Below are positions 1 to 8,421 of a stretch of 64,000 nt of DNA, in pieces. The notes under the pieces were generated by a model. The model was not told the DNA's origin, made no database searches, and worked only from the letters and a program-made list of their open reading frames with translations. The position numbers and the translations under genes were made by a program. This stretch comes from Streptomyces sp. SS1-1 (GTDB taxonomy: Bacteria > Actinomycetota > Actinomycetes > Streptomycetales > Streptomycetaceae): positions 4,752,501 to 4,816,500 of the forward strand of contig NZ_WBXN01000004.1 of NCBI RefSeq assembly GCF_008973465.1, given 5' to 3'. Within the stretch, counting starts at the first letter, position 1; every line of letters begins with the position of its first letter.

Positions 1-727
1 CGGACAGGTTCCTGGGCAGATCCCCGGCCAGGTCCCGCACGGCGCCCCGCAGGGTGCGCCCCAGGCCCCCGGTGTCGCCGCCGCGCTCCAGCAGTTCAAG
101 GAGACGCCGACCGGCCAGCGCTGGACGCAGCAGAACAAGAAGATGGTCCGCGTCGACCTCGGCGTCGGCGGCCAGCCCGTGCTGGCCCGGCAGGGCAGCA
201 TGGTGCTCTACCAGGGCAAGGTCGACTTCAGCTACAAGGGCGCCGGATTCGCCGGCCGGCTCGTGGGCAACGCGACCGGCCAGGAGATGCAGCTGATGCG
301 CTGCACCGGCCAGGGCCAGGTGTTCCTCGCCGAGGACTCCACGATGCTGCACCCCATCGAACTCCAGGGCGACGGCATCTGTGTCTCCGCGGAGAACGTC
401 CTCGCCTTCGACGAGTCCCTGCAGTACGAGGTCCGCCGGATCGAGGGGCACGGCATCCCCGGCGGCGCGCTGTTCACGATGCAGTTCACCGGCACCGGCA
501 CGATCGTCGTCAAGACGCACGGCACCCCCGTGGTGCTGCCCGTGACGCCCACGACGTTCGCCGACTGCAACGCCGTGGTCGCCTGGTCGGCCGCCGCGCA
601 GGTGGTCGTCTCCAGCCAGGTGCGCATGCGCCGCAACGCCTACCCGGGCGACACCGGCGAGAGCGTGAACCTCCAGTTCCGGGCCGCGCCCGGCAGCTTC
701 GTCGTCGTCCAGCCGTACGAGATCTGA
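1..727 (+). CDS. AIM24-family protein, 5' end outside the window
   Basis: The reading frame is open from base 2 and lacks its start, so this is the C-terminal part of a longer protein. The visible part opens with a Gln/Pro/Gly-rich linker of about 25 residues (repeated GQVP/GQIP-like units), then an AIM24 domain of about 200 residues with the family's Gly-rich beta-strand pattern. It ends in VVVQPYEI, a tail shared with the next two genes. AIM24 proteins are beta-rich proteins named from a yeast mitochondrial inner-membrane protein; no enzymatic role is established in bacteria. The next gene starts 13 bases downstream, so the three AIM24 genes probably form one transcript. Confidence 0.85.
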   Translation, partial: GQVPGQIPGQVPHGAPQGAPQAPGVAAALQQFKETPTGQRWTQQNKKMVRVDLGVGGQPVLARQGSMVLYQGKVDFSYKGAGFAGRLVGNATGQEMQLMRCTGQGQVFLAEDSTMLHPIELQGDGICVSAENVLAFDESLQYEVRRIEGHGIPGGALFTMQFTGTGTIVVKTHGTPVVLPVTPTTFADCNAVVAWSAAAQVVVSSQVRMRRNAYPGDTGESVNLQFRAAPGSFVVVQPYEI

Positions 728-740
728 GGGAGAGCCCGTC

Positions 741-1421
741 ATGAACCAGCCGCTCGCGGGCTACGCCCCCGCACCCGTCGCCGCCCGCATGGAGAACCAC
801 GGCAACCACATGGTCAAGGTCGCCCTGCAGACCGGGCACGACCTCATGGCGCGCGTGGGCTCGATGGTCGCCTACGAGGGCTTCGTCCAGTACGAGCCCA
901 ACCCGCCCGCCGTCCGCCAGATCGCCAAGGACTGGCTCACCGGTGAGGGCGCGCCCCTGATGAAGTGCTCCGGCGACGGACTGCTCTACCTCGCCGACTA
1001 CGGCGCCAACGTCGTCGTGATCAACCTCAACGGCGACGGCATCTCCGTCAACGCCACCAACCTCCTCGCCTTCGACGCGCATCTGACGTGGGGTGTCGAG
1101 CGGGTGAAGGGCCTGGCGAAGTTCGCCGGGCAGGGCCTGTGGAACACCAAGATCTCCGGGCAGGGCTGGGTCGCGCTGACCTCCCGGGGCAAGCCGATCG
1201 TCGTCGACTGCGGCGGCGGCGAGGACGAGACGTACGTCGACCCGGACGCGCTCGTCGCCTGGTCGCCGAACCTCAAGGTGAAGGGCAAGCGCAGCTTCAA
1301 GGCGCAGTCCCTGATCGGACGGGGCAGCGGCGAGGCCTACCAGATGGCCTTCTCCGGCCAGGGCATCGTCGTCGTCCAGCCGAGCGAGGACAGTACCGAC
1401 CGCCTCCGGGTCCGGGGCTGA
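741..1421 (+). CDS. AIM24-family protein (second of three)
   Basis: A 226-residue AIM24-domain protein. The ATG at 741 follows a GGGAGAG ribosome-binding site. It shares with its neighbours the blocks LARxGSMVAYxG near the start, a LMxCxGxGxxYLA block in the middle, and a VVVQPSE tail. No signal peptide or membrane segment is visible, so it is probably cytoplasmic or peripheral. It is similar to but clearly diverged from the flanking paralogues, which suggests an old duplication with specialised subunits of one complex (inference). The biochemical function is unknown. Confidence 0.87.
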   Translation: MNQPLAGYAPAPVAARMENHGNHMVKVALQTGHDLMARVGSMVAYEGFVQYEPNPPAVRQIAKDWLTGEGAPLMKCSGDGLLYLADYGANVVVINLNGDGISVNATNLLAFDAHLTWGVERVKGLAKFAGQGLWNTKISGQGWVALTSRGKPIVVDCGGGEDETYVDPDALVAWSPNLKVKGKRSFKAQSLIGRGSGEAYQMAFSGQGIVVVQPSEDSTDRLRVRG

Positions 1422-1439
1422 GGGGGAGCAGAGAACGCC

Positions 1440-2195
1440 ATGCAGAGCCCGATTTTCGCCTACAACGATCAGCAGACCCAGGACCGCTGGAGTCTGCAGA
1501 ACAAGCAGATGCTCCGCGTGACCCTGGAGGGGCACGACGACGTCCTGGCCCGCAAGGGCACGATGGTCGCCTACCAGGGACTCGTTGAGTTCGACGCCGA
1601 GTTCCAGGGCAACCAGCAGTCACGCGCGCGTGCCGTCACCGGTGAGGGCCTGGACCTCATGCGCTGTCACGGACAGGGCATCGTCTACCTCGCCAACCTC
1701 AAGCAGCACGTCCACCTGGTCGACGTCGACCAGGACGGACTGACCGTGGACAGCAGCTACGTGCTGGCGATGGACTCCACGCTGCATCACGAGGTGATCG
1801 CCGTGGACAGCCTCTACGGCATCTCCGGTTCGGGGAAGTACCAGCTCAACATCACCGGCCGCGGCAAGGTCGCCCTGATGACCTCAGGCATGCCGCTGAT
1901 GATGCAGGTGACGCCCGACAAGTACGTCAACTGCGACGCGGACGCGATCGTGGCCTGGTCGACCGGGCTGCGGGTGCAGATGCAGGCGCAGACGCACTCC
2001 TCCGGGGTGTGGCGGCGCCGCGGCAGCACCGGTGAGGGCTGGGAGCTCAGCTTCATGGGCACCGGCTTCGCGCTGGTGCAGCCCAGCGAGCTGCTGCCGC
2101 CGCAGAACGCCCAGATCGGCTCGGGTCTCGCGGCTCAGTACGGCATGGGCCAGCACGGGGCCCGCGGCCAGAACCAGGGCAACGTCTGGAGCTGA
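1440..2195 (+). CDS. AIM24-family protein (third of three)
   Basis: A 251-residue AIM24-domain protein that starts 18 bases after the previous gene. It keeps the domain pattern (ARKGTMVAYQG near residue 40, LMRCHGQGIVYLA near residue 80, LVQPSELLP near residue 220) and adds a Gln/Gly-rich C-terminal tail of about 25 residues. Such low-complexity tails often mediate assembly, but that is only inference here. It is the last gene of the operon; a strong inverted repeat follows directly. Confidence 0.87.
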   Translation: MQSPIFAYNDQQTQDRWSLQNKQMLRVTLEGHDDVLARKGTMVAYQGLVEFDAEFQGNQQSRARAVTGEGLDLMRCHGQGIVYLANLKQHVHLVDVDQDGLTVDSSYVLAMDSTLHHEVIAVDSLYGISGSGKYQLNITGRGKVALMTSGMPLMMQVTPDKYVNCDADAIVAWSTGLRVQMQAQTHSSGVWRRRGSTGEGWELSFMGTGFALVQPSELLPPQNAQIGSGLAAQYGMGQHGARGQNQGNVWS

Positions 2196-2199
2196 CGGT

Positions 2200-2252
2200 C
2201 GGGAACGGGTGAGGGGCGACCACCGAGGGCGGTCGCCCCTCACCCGTTCCCG
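2200..2252. terminator. Bidirectional terminator hairpin
   Basis: A near-perfect inverted repeat with 22-base arms (2200-2221 and 2231-2252) and a 9-base loop. It sits between the convergent ends of the third AIM24 gene and the Nudix gene. There is no clear U-tract, as is usual in Streptomyces. Confidence 0.85.
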
Positions 2253-2261
2253 CTCACGCGC

Positions 2262-2783
2262 TCACAGCCGTGCGCGGGCCGCCCGCAGCAGCCGTACGAC
2301 GGACTCGTCGGCCACGTCCGCCACCTCGTCGTAGCCGAACCAGCGCACGTCCAGGGACTCGTCGCTGATCGCGTGCTCGGCGTCCGGGGGCGCGAGGACG
2401 GCGTACTGCACGTCCAAGTGCCAGGTGCAGGGCGCCGGGATGGGATGCCGGTCGAGGCGCACCGGGCCGCCCGGCAGCAGCGTCAGGCCGCTGACGCCGG
2501 ACTCCTCGCCGGCCTCGCGCAGGGCCGCCGCCGCCAGAGTCGCGTCGCCCGGCTCGCAGTGGCCGCCCATCTGCAGCCACATCCGCAGCTTCCGGTGCAG
2601 CGTCAGCAGCACCCGCCCGCGGGCCGGGTCGACCACCAGGGCGCTCGCCGTGAGGTGCCCGTCCGAGCAGGACTTCCACAGGCCGTCGGGGTGCGCCGCG
2701 AGATGGTCGAGGTAGACCTGGCGCAGCTCGCTCTGGTCCTCGTACCCCTTGAGCACCAGGACCGCGTCGTCGTACAGGCTCAC
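2262..2783 (-). CDS. Nudix hydrolase
   Basis: A 173-residue protein with a clear Nudix box (G-x5-E-x7-REAGEESG, about residues 74-96), the Mg-binding site of hydrolases acting on nucleoside diphosphates linked to another moiety. The substrate cannot be read from the sequence. Its GTG start overlaps the TGA stop of the upstream gene (GTGA), so the two are translationally coupled. Confidence 0.88.
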   Translation of the reverse strand: MSLYDDAVLVLKGYEDQSELRQVYLDHLAAHPDGLWKSCSDGHLTASALVVDPARGRVLLTLHRKLRMWLQMGGHCEPGDATLAAAALREAGEESGVSGLTLLPGGPVRLDRHPIPAPCTWHLDVQYAVLAPPDAEHAISDESLDVRWFGYDEVADVADESVVRLLRAARARL

Positions 2784-4255
2784 TCGCTGTCGTCGTCCTT
2801 CTTCCGGTCCTGGCCGTCCTCGGAGTCCTTGGAGCCCTCGGGGCCCTTGCTCAGGTCGGGCTTGCCGGTGGAGCCGCCGCCGCTCGCCGCCTCGCCGAGC
2901 ATCTTGTCGAGCTCGGAGAAGTCGATCTGCTCGCGGTGCACGAAGCCGTCCGGGTCGTCCAGGTCACTGGCCGTCGGCAGCATGTCCGGGTGGTGCCACA
3001 GGGCGTCCCGGCCGTCGACACCGCGCGCGTCCGTGAGCGACGCCCACAGCCGGGAGGCGTCGCGCAGCCGGCGCGGCCGCAGCTCCAACCCGATCAGCGT
3101 GGCGAACGTCTGCTCGGCCGGACCGCCCGAGGCGCGGCGGCGGCGCAGCGTCTCGCGCAGCGCGTCCGCGGACGACAGACGGGGCTTCGCGGCCGCGTGC
3201 ACCACGGCGTCCACCCAGCCCTCGACCAGGGCCAGGGCCGTCTCCAGACGGGCCAGGGCGGCCTTCTGCTCCGGGGTGTCCTCGGGCTGGAACATGCCCT
3301 GCTGGAGGGCGTCCTGCAGCTGCTCGGGGTTCTGCGGGTCGAACTGGCCGACGACGTCCTCCAGCTTGGCGGTGTCGACCTTGATCCCGCGCGCGTACCC
3401 GTCGACGGCGCCGAACAGGTGGGAGCGCAGCCAGGGCACATGGGCGAAGAGCCGCTGATGGGCGGCCTCGCGCAGCGCCAGATAGAGCCGCACCTCCTCC
3501 TTCGGCACACCGAGGTCCTTGCCGAACGACTCGATGTTGACCGGGAGGAGCGCGGCCTTGCCGGCCGGGCCGAGCGGCAGGCCGATGTCGGTGGAGCCGA
3601 CGACCTCGCCCGCGAGCACGCCCACGGCCTGCCCGATCTGCGTGCCGAACATGGCGCCGCCCATCGAGCGCATCATGCCGATCAGAGGGCCGGCCATGGC
3701 CTGCATCTCCTCCGGCAGGACGTCGCCCATGGCGGTGCCGACCCGCTCGGCGACCGGGTCGACGAGCTCCTTCCACGCGGGCAGGGTCGCCTCGACCCAC
3801 TCCGCGCGGCTCCAGGCGACGGCGGTGCCCGCGCCCGACGGCAGGGACGTCGCGTCGTCGAGCCAGAGGTCGGCGAGGCGCACCGCCTCCTGCACGGCGC
3901 TGCGGTCGGCCGGGCCGACGCTCGCGTCCTTGGTGCCGTCCGCCGTGCCCTGGGAGACCGTCTGGCGGGCGATCTGCTTGGCCATGTCCCAGTTCACCGG
4001 GCCGCCCTCGTAGGAGAGCATCTGACCGAGCTGCTGGAAGGCGGCGCCCAGGTCGTTGGGGCTCAGCGAACCGAACATCGCCGCGAACGGGTTGTCGGCG
4101 CCCGGGCTGCCAAAGCCTCCGGCACCGGGCAGCCCGAAGCCGAACGGGTTGGACGGTCCCTGACCACCACCGCTCTCCTGGTCCTTCTTCTTGCCCTCGT
4201 CGCCGTCGTCCGGCTCCTCCGGCGGAAGGCCGAATCCGAATGGGGTGTCACTCAC
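2780..4255 (-). CDS. Zincin_2-type putative zinc metalloprotease/hydrolase
   Basis: A 491-residue protein. I chose GTG 4255 (reading VSDTPFGFGLP) because a GAGG ribosome-binding site precedes it and the upstream in-frame extension looks non-coding. The N-terminus is Gly/Phe/Pro-rich with two FGFGLP repeats, followed by a helical domain and a segment REAAHQRLFAHVPW resembling the zinc-binding helix of the actinobacterial Zincin_2 family. The C-terminus is acidic and low in complexity. Proteolytic activity is unproven. It is co-transcribed with the Nudix gene and divergent from the SDR gene. Confidence 0.75.
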   Translation of the reverse strand: MSDTPFGFGLPPEEPDDGDEGKKKDQESGGGQGPSNPFGFGLPGAGGFGSPGADNPFAAMFGSLSPNDLGAAFQQLGQMLSYEGGPVNWDMAKQIARQTVSQGTADGTKDASVGPADRSAVQEAVRLADLWLDDATSLPSGAGTAVAWSRAEWVEATLPAWKELVDPVAERVGTAMGDVLPEEMQAMAGPLIGMMRSMGGAMFGTQIGQAVGVLAGEVVGSTDIGLPLGPAGKAALLPVNIESFGKDLGVPKEEVRLYLALREAAHQRLFAHVPWLRSHLFGAVDGYARGIKVDTAKLEDVVGQFDPQNPEQLQDALQQGMFQPEDTPEQKAALARLETALALVEGWVDAVVHAAAKPRLSSADALRETLRRRRASGGPAEQTFATLIGLELRPRRLRDASRLWASLTDARGVDGRDALWHHPDMLPTASDLDDPDGFVHREQIDFSELDKMLGEAASGGGSTGKPDLSKGPEGSKDSEDGQDRKKDDDSE

Positions 4256-4447
4256 GGGGTTCCTCGGCTGGTAAGGCCACCGGCTGGCGCCGGCGGCACG
4301 ACTGCCCGATAACACCACCCAGCGTAGACACCTGTGACCGATCGGGCCTCGGTGCTTCGCCGACTCTCGGCCTGCGGCAGGATGGATGCCACCTGGTACG
4401 TACGCGTCACTCACGCTCGTACTGAAGACAACCGCTGGAGACGCCCG

Positions 4448-5566
4448 GTGAGTTCCCCCGATCCGCAGGTTCGCGCAGCGCGAAACCCGTCAACCCCTCC
4501 CGCGCGCGGTGTGCGCGGTCCCGTCGTCGCGGTCACCGGTGCCGCGTCCGGCGTCGGCGCCCTGCTCACGGAGCGGCTCGCCGCCTCCGAGGAGGTCAAG
4601 CAGGTCATCGCCATCGACGAGCGGCGAGGCGAGTGCGCGGCGGCGCAGTGGCACATCCTGGACGTGCGCGACCCCGCGATCGCGGACAAACTGCGCGGCG
4701 CCGACGTCGTCGTGCACCTGGCGCTCGACCTCGATCTGGAGACGGATCCCGCGGCGCGGACCGCCTACAACGTTCGGGGGACGCAGACCGTCCTGACGGC
4801 CGCCGCGGCCGCCGGAGTGCACCGGGTGGTGCTGTGCACGTCCGCCATGGTCTACGGCGCTCTGCCGGACAACGAGCTGCCGCTGTCGGAGGACGCCGAG
4901 CTGCGGGCGACCGCCGAGGCCACCGGCGTCGGCGACCTGCTGGAGATCGAGCGCCTGGCGCGCCGCGCCCCCCGCGCGCACCCGGGCCTCAACGTCACCG
5001 TCGTCCGCCCCGCCGTCCTGGTCGGCGGCACCGACACCGCCCTGACCAGGTACTTCGAGTCGCCCCGGCTGCTCGTGGTCGCCGGGTCCCGGCCCGCCTG
5101 GCAGTTCTGCCACGTCGAGGACCTGTGCGGCGCCTTGGAGTACGCCGTCCTGGAGAAGGTCGACGGGGAACTGGCCGTCGGCTGTGACGGATGGCTGGAA
5201 CAGGAGGAGGTCGAGGAGCTGAGCGGGATCCGGCGCATGGAGCTGCCGTCCGCGGTCGCCCTCGGCGCGGCGGCCCGGCTGCACCGCATCGGCCTGACGC
5301 CCTCCCCGGCCGGCGACCTCGCGTACACGATGTACCCGTGGGTGGTCAGCGGCAGCCGGCTCCACGACGCGGGGTGGCGGCCGCAGTGGACCAACGAGGA
5401 GGTCCTCGCGGAACTGCTGGACGAGGTCTCCGGACGCCACACGGTCGCCGGACGCCGTCTGGGCCGCAAGGACGCGACGGCCGCGGGTGCCGCGGGCGCG
5501 ACGGTGGCGCTGCTGGGCGCGGCGGCGGTGGTCCGCAGGGCCCGCAAGGCCCGCCGCCGGATCTGA
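4448..5566 (+). CDS. NAD-dependent epimerase/dehydratase-like SDR protein
   Basis: A 372-residue extended short-chain dehydrogenase/reductase. The dinucleotide-binding Gly motif is atypical (TGAASGVGALL, about residues 32-42), followed by an acidic residue after beta-2 (IDERR). A YGAL segment stands where the catalytic Tyr-x3-Lys lies in classical members and the Lys is not evident, so catalysis is uncertain. The C-terminal 40 residues hold a hydrophobic Ala/Gly stretch and a basic tail (RRARKARRRI), possibly a membrane anchor. The GTG start at 4448 follows CTGGAG. The gene is divergent from the Zincin_2 gene. Confidence 0.8.
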   Translation: MSSPDPQVRAARNPSTPPARGVRGPVVAVTGAASGVGALLTERLAASEEVKQVIAIDERRGECAAAQWHILDVRDPAIADKLRGADVVVHLALDLDLETDPAARTAYNVRGTQTVLTAAAAAGVHRVVLCTSAMVYGALPDNELPLSEDAELRATAEATGVGDLLEIERLARRAPRAHPGLNVTVVRPAVLVGGTDTALTRYFESPRLLVVAGSRPAWQFCHVEDLCGALEYAVLEKVDGELAVGCDGWLEQEEVEELSGIRRMELPSAVALGAAARLHRIGLTPSPAGDLAYTMYPWVVSGSRLHDAGWRPQWTNEEVLAELLDEVSGRHTVAGRRLGRKDATAAGAAGATVALLGAAAVVRRARKARRRI

Positions 5567-5696
5567 CGGGCCGCCCCGCCCGCGCGTGTCGTCTGCAGGA
5601 GGCTCCGCAGCCTGTAGGAGGCTCCAAAGCCCCCCACGCGTGTGCCGGGCGATGACGCTATTCCCCGCCCTCGCGCGCGTGGGGCACGATGGGGGC

Positions 5697-6158
5697 ATGG
5701 CACCTACCAGTGATCACCCCGGTGAGCAGGGCGCTCAGGACCCGGTCAAGCTCATCGGCATCCGTGAGACGGCCCTCTCCGTGGACGAGGTCTTCCAGGC
5801 CGTCGGGGACGACGCCGCCGGAGGGACCGCGCTGTTCGTGGGCACCGTGCGCGACCACGACGGGGGCGCCGACGTGGACGCGCTCTCGTACTCCTGCCAT
5901 CCCAGCGCCGAGGCGGAGATGCGGCGGATCGCCGAGAAGGTCGTCGCCGAGTTCCCGGTGCGGGCGCTCGCCGCCGTGCACCGCGTCGGCGACCTCGCGA
6001 TCGGTGACCTGGCCGTCGTCGTCGCCGTCTCCTGCCCCCACCGCGGCGAGGCGTTCGAGGCGTGCCGGAAGCTGATCGACGACCTCAAGCACGAGGTGCC
6101 GATCTGGAAGCACCAGAAGTTCTCCGACGGCACCGAGGAGTGGGTCGGCGCCTGCTGA
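5697..6158 (+). CDS. moaE: Molybdopterin synthase catalytic subunit MoaE
   Basis: A 153-residue protein covering the whole MoaE fold: GTALFVGTVRDHD early, a central VHRVGDLAIGDLAVVVAVS block, then the VPIWKHQKF segment carrying the conserved active-site lysines. MoaE, with thiocarboxylated MoaD, inserts two sulfurs into cyclic pyranopterin monophosphate to make molybdopterin. No moaD or other cofactor gene is adjacent, so the small subunit must be encoded elsewhere. The N-terminal extension of about 15 residues is not conserved in the family. Confidence 0.93.
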   Translation: MAPTSDHPGEQGAQDPVKLIGIRETALSVDEVFQAVGDDAAGGTALFVGTVRDHDGGADVDALSYSCHPSAEAEMRRIAEKVVAEFPVRALAAVHRVGDLAIGDLAVVVAVSCPHRGEAFEACRKLIDDLKHEVPIWKHQKFSDGTEEWVGAC

Positions 6159-6297
6159 CCCGGCCGCAACGCCCCTGGGAACCCGTACACCCCACCCGGC
6201 TTGCGTAACCGCACCCCTGGCATGAGCGTTGTCAGTGCCAGCGGTTAATCTGCTGATCAGTCAGTTGCGGTTCGCTCTGTGGGGACGGGAGGCGCGC

Positions 6298-6462
6298 ATG
6301 GCGGCGCTCACCTGGTTGCTGATTCCGCTCGGGGCCGCGATCGGCGCGGGGCTGTGGGGGAGCTGGGCCAACAGAACCCGCAGGACCCGTGGCGACGGGC
6401 CGGAGCTCGACGGATACGCGCGCTTCCGCGCGGCCATGGAGAAGCCCCAGTCGCGGACCTGA
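6298..6462 (+). CDS. Small single-pass membrane protein
   Basis: A 54-residue protein with one N-terminal hydrophobic helix (LTWLLIPLGAAIGAGLW) and a basic, polar C-terminus. The ATG at 6298 follows a GGGAGG ribosome-binding site. It lies 83 bases before the PDZ-Lon protease gene and could be co-transcribed. Function unknown. Confidence 0.7.
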   Translation: MAALTWLLIPLGAAIGAGLWGSWANRTRRTRGDGPELDGYARFRAAMEKPQSRT

Positions 6463-6545
6463 TCCGCCGGCGCCCCGAGGCACCCGCGCGGTCCGGATCC
6501 CGGCCCTGACGGGGCTCTGACAGCACTGTCACGTACTGTCGTGCC

Positions 6546-7643
6546 ATGCCACGCCGCACCGCGACGATGCTCGCCTCCACCCTGATGCTGATCGCGCTCC
6601 TGTGCGCGGGAGTCTTCATCCGCGTGCCGTACGCCGAGATGTCCCCGGGCCCCACGGTCAACACCCTGGGGGAGCACGACGGCGAGCCGGTGCTGCAGAT
6701 CTCCGGGCGCAAGACGTATCCGACGACCGGCCACCTCAACATGACCACCGTCCGGGTCACGAGCGCCGACTACCGGATGAACCTCGTCGAGGCCGTCTAC
6801 GGCTGGCTCGCGCACGACAACAAGGTCGTGCCGCACGACACCCTCTACCCGGACGGCAAGACGGAGGAGGAGTCCACCCAGGAGAACGCCGAGGAGTTCA
6901 GCCAGTCCCAGGAGAGCGCGAAGGTCGCGGCCCTGGAGGCGCTGGACATCCCGGTGAAGAGCTGGGTGATCGTCTCGACCGTCGTCAAGGGCAGCCCGGC
7001 CGAGGGCAAGCTGCACGCCGGTGACGTCATCAAGGCCGTCGACGGCACCGCCGTCAAGAAGCCCGGGGACGTGGCCGAGCTGGTGACGAAGCACAAGCCC
7101 GGCCAGGAGGTCGTCTTCACGATCGTGCCCGCCAAGGAGCAGGCCGCCGCGGAGAAGGAGCACCGGGCGCCGCAGGGCACCGAGAAGGTGACGATCACCA
7201 CAGCCGAGTCCGACGACAGCGGCGCCAAGCGCGCCATCGTCGGGATCTCCGCCGGGACCGACCACACCTTCCCGTTCGACATCGACATCAAGCTCGCCGA
7301 CGTCGGCGGCCCGAGCGCGGGCCTGATGTTCGCCCTCGGCCTCTACGACAAGCTCACGCCGGGCAGCCTCACCGGCGGGAAGTTCGTCGCCGGCACCGGC
7401 ACCATCGACGACGACGGCAAGGTCGGGCCCATCGGCGGTATCGAGATGAAGACCGTGGGCGCGCGCGACAAGGGCGCCCAGTTCTTCCTCACCCCCGCCG
7501 ACAACTGCGCCACCGCCGCCCGGGACGTCCCCGACGGGCTCACCCTGGTCAAGGTCGACACCATCGACGACGCGCTCGGCGCCCTGAAGGACATCCGCTC
7601 CGGCGACACCGCCGCCCTGCCGAAGTGCACCACCGGGAGCTGA
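6546..7643 (+). CDS. YlbL-like membrane-anchored PDZ/Lon-type serine protease
   Basis: A 365-residue protein: N-terminal transmembrane anchor (about residues 7-25), a YlbL-type beta domain, a PDZ domain (about 140-200), and a C-terminal Lon (S16) domain. The Lon Ser-Lys dyad is visible as Ser in GGPSAG (about residue 258) and Lys in GIEMKT (about 301). Such proteases sit on the outer face of the cytoplasmic membrane; the Bacillus homologue degrades the cell-division inhibitor YneA after DNA damage. A strong hairpin follows the gene. Confidence 0.92.
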   Translation: MPRRTATMLASTLMLIALLCAGVFIRVPYAEMSPGPTVNTLGEHDGEPVLQISGRKTYPTTGHLNMTTVRVTSADYRMNLVEAVYGWLAHDNKVVPHDTLYPDGKTEEESTQENAEEFSQSQESAKVAALEALDIPVKSWVIVSTVVKGSPAEGKLHAGDVIKAVDGTAVKKPGDVAELVTKHKPGQEVVFTIVPAKEQAAAEKEHRAPQGTEKVTITTAESDDSGAKRAIVGISAGTDHTFPFDIDIKLADVGGPSAGLMFALGLYDKLTPGSLTGGKFVAGTGTIDDDGKVGPIGGIEMKTVGARDKGAQFFLTPADNCATAARDVPDGLTLVKVDTIDDALGALKDIRSGDTAALPKCTTGS

Positions 7644-7662
7644 CCCCGCCCGGCACACGACA

Positions 7663-7692
7663 CGGGGCGCCCCTCACCCGAGGGGCGCCCCC
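7663..7692. terminator. Bidirectional terminator hairpin
   Basis: An 11-base perfect inverted repeat (7664-7674 with 7681-7691) with a 6-base loop, between the convergent ends of the PDZ-Lon gene and the PPA1309-type gene. Confidence 0.8.
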
Positions 7693-7711
7693 GCCGTCGT
7701 ACCCGAGGTCC

Positions 7712-8254
7712 TCAGTCCTCGAACGTCGCCGCCAGCGCCTGCGCCAGGCCGGGCACCAGCTCGGAGCCGGTCAGGACCTCCGTCGGAGCGTCCTTCTCTC
7801 GCAGCCGCAGCGCCGACTCACGGCTGCCGTCGCGCAGCACCGCCACGGTCATACGGACCTCCTGGCGGTCGGGGTGCTCCGCCACCCAGCGGGTCAGCTC
7901 GGTGTCGCTGAGGCCCTGCGGCACCTGCGCCTCGGCGGACGGGGGCAGCATCAGGCGCTCCACGGTGAGCGCGCAGCCGGTCACGGCGTCGGGCCAGGCG
8001 ATCGTGCCCAGGAACTCGTCGAGCTGCCGGCCCGTTGGAAGTTCGTCCTGCTCGATCGGGGTCAGGCCGGTGGACTCCTGCTCGTCCCCCAGGCCGAGCT
8101 GGGCGGCGAGGCCGGGTTCCTGGGCTCGCAGCCGTGCGGTGTCGACGAGGGCGAAGAGGCGGGCGGGCTGGTCCCAGCCGAGTCCGGAGGCGTACTCGTC
8201 GATCTCGAGAACGGCCCGGGTCAGCGGGTTGGCTGCCATGGGAGTGTTGGACAT
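7712..8254 (-). CDS. PPA1309-family conserved actinobacterial protein
   Basis: A 180-residue soluble protein starting MSNTPMAANPLTRAV, typical of the actinobacterial family annotated PPA1309. No catalytic motif is evident. It begins with a helical region containing EIDEYASGLGWDQPARLFALVDT and ends in ALAATFED. The ATG at 8254 is preceded by an AGGCAGGA-like site. Across actinobacteria this gene often sits next to a UPF0182 membrane protein, as here (divergent), suggesting a functional link; none is proven. Confidence 0.8.
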   Translation of the reverse strand: MSNTPMAANPLTRAVLEIDEYASGLGWDQPARLFALVDTARLRAQEPGLAAQLGLGDEQESTGLTPIEQDELPTGRQLDEFLGTIAWPDAVTGCALTVERLMLPPSAEAQVPQGLSDTELTRWVAEHPDRQEVRMTVAVLRDGSRESALRLREKDAPTEVLTGSELVPGLAQALAATFED

Positions 8255-8421
8255 GGTCACAATCCTGCCTCGTTCCCGGCCGGAATCGGGAACCGAGTAA
8301 AGGGTGAGTAAGTTGCATAGGTGTGGGCCCGCGATCACGGGGGGCCACAGAGGGTCCACGAAGACGCGGGCCTGACCCAGACCAACAGCGAACTTCGGGG
8401 TGCGAAACCTTGGCTTTCCAG

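Noticed and set aside
510..1535. Long minus-strand open frame across the AIM24 genes
   Set aside because: It is a shadow created by GC-rich third codon positions; the plus-strand frames have the real domains.
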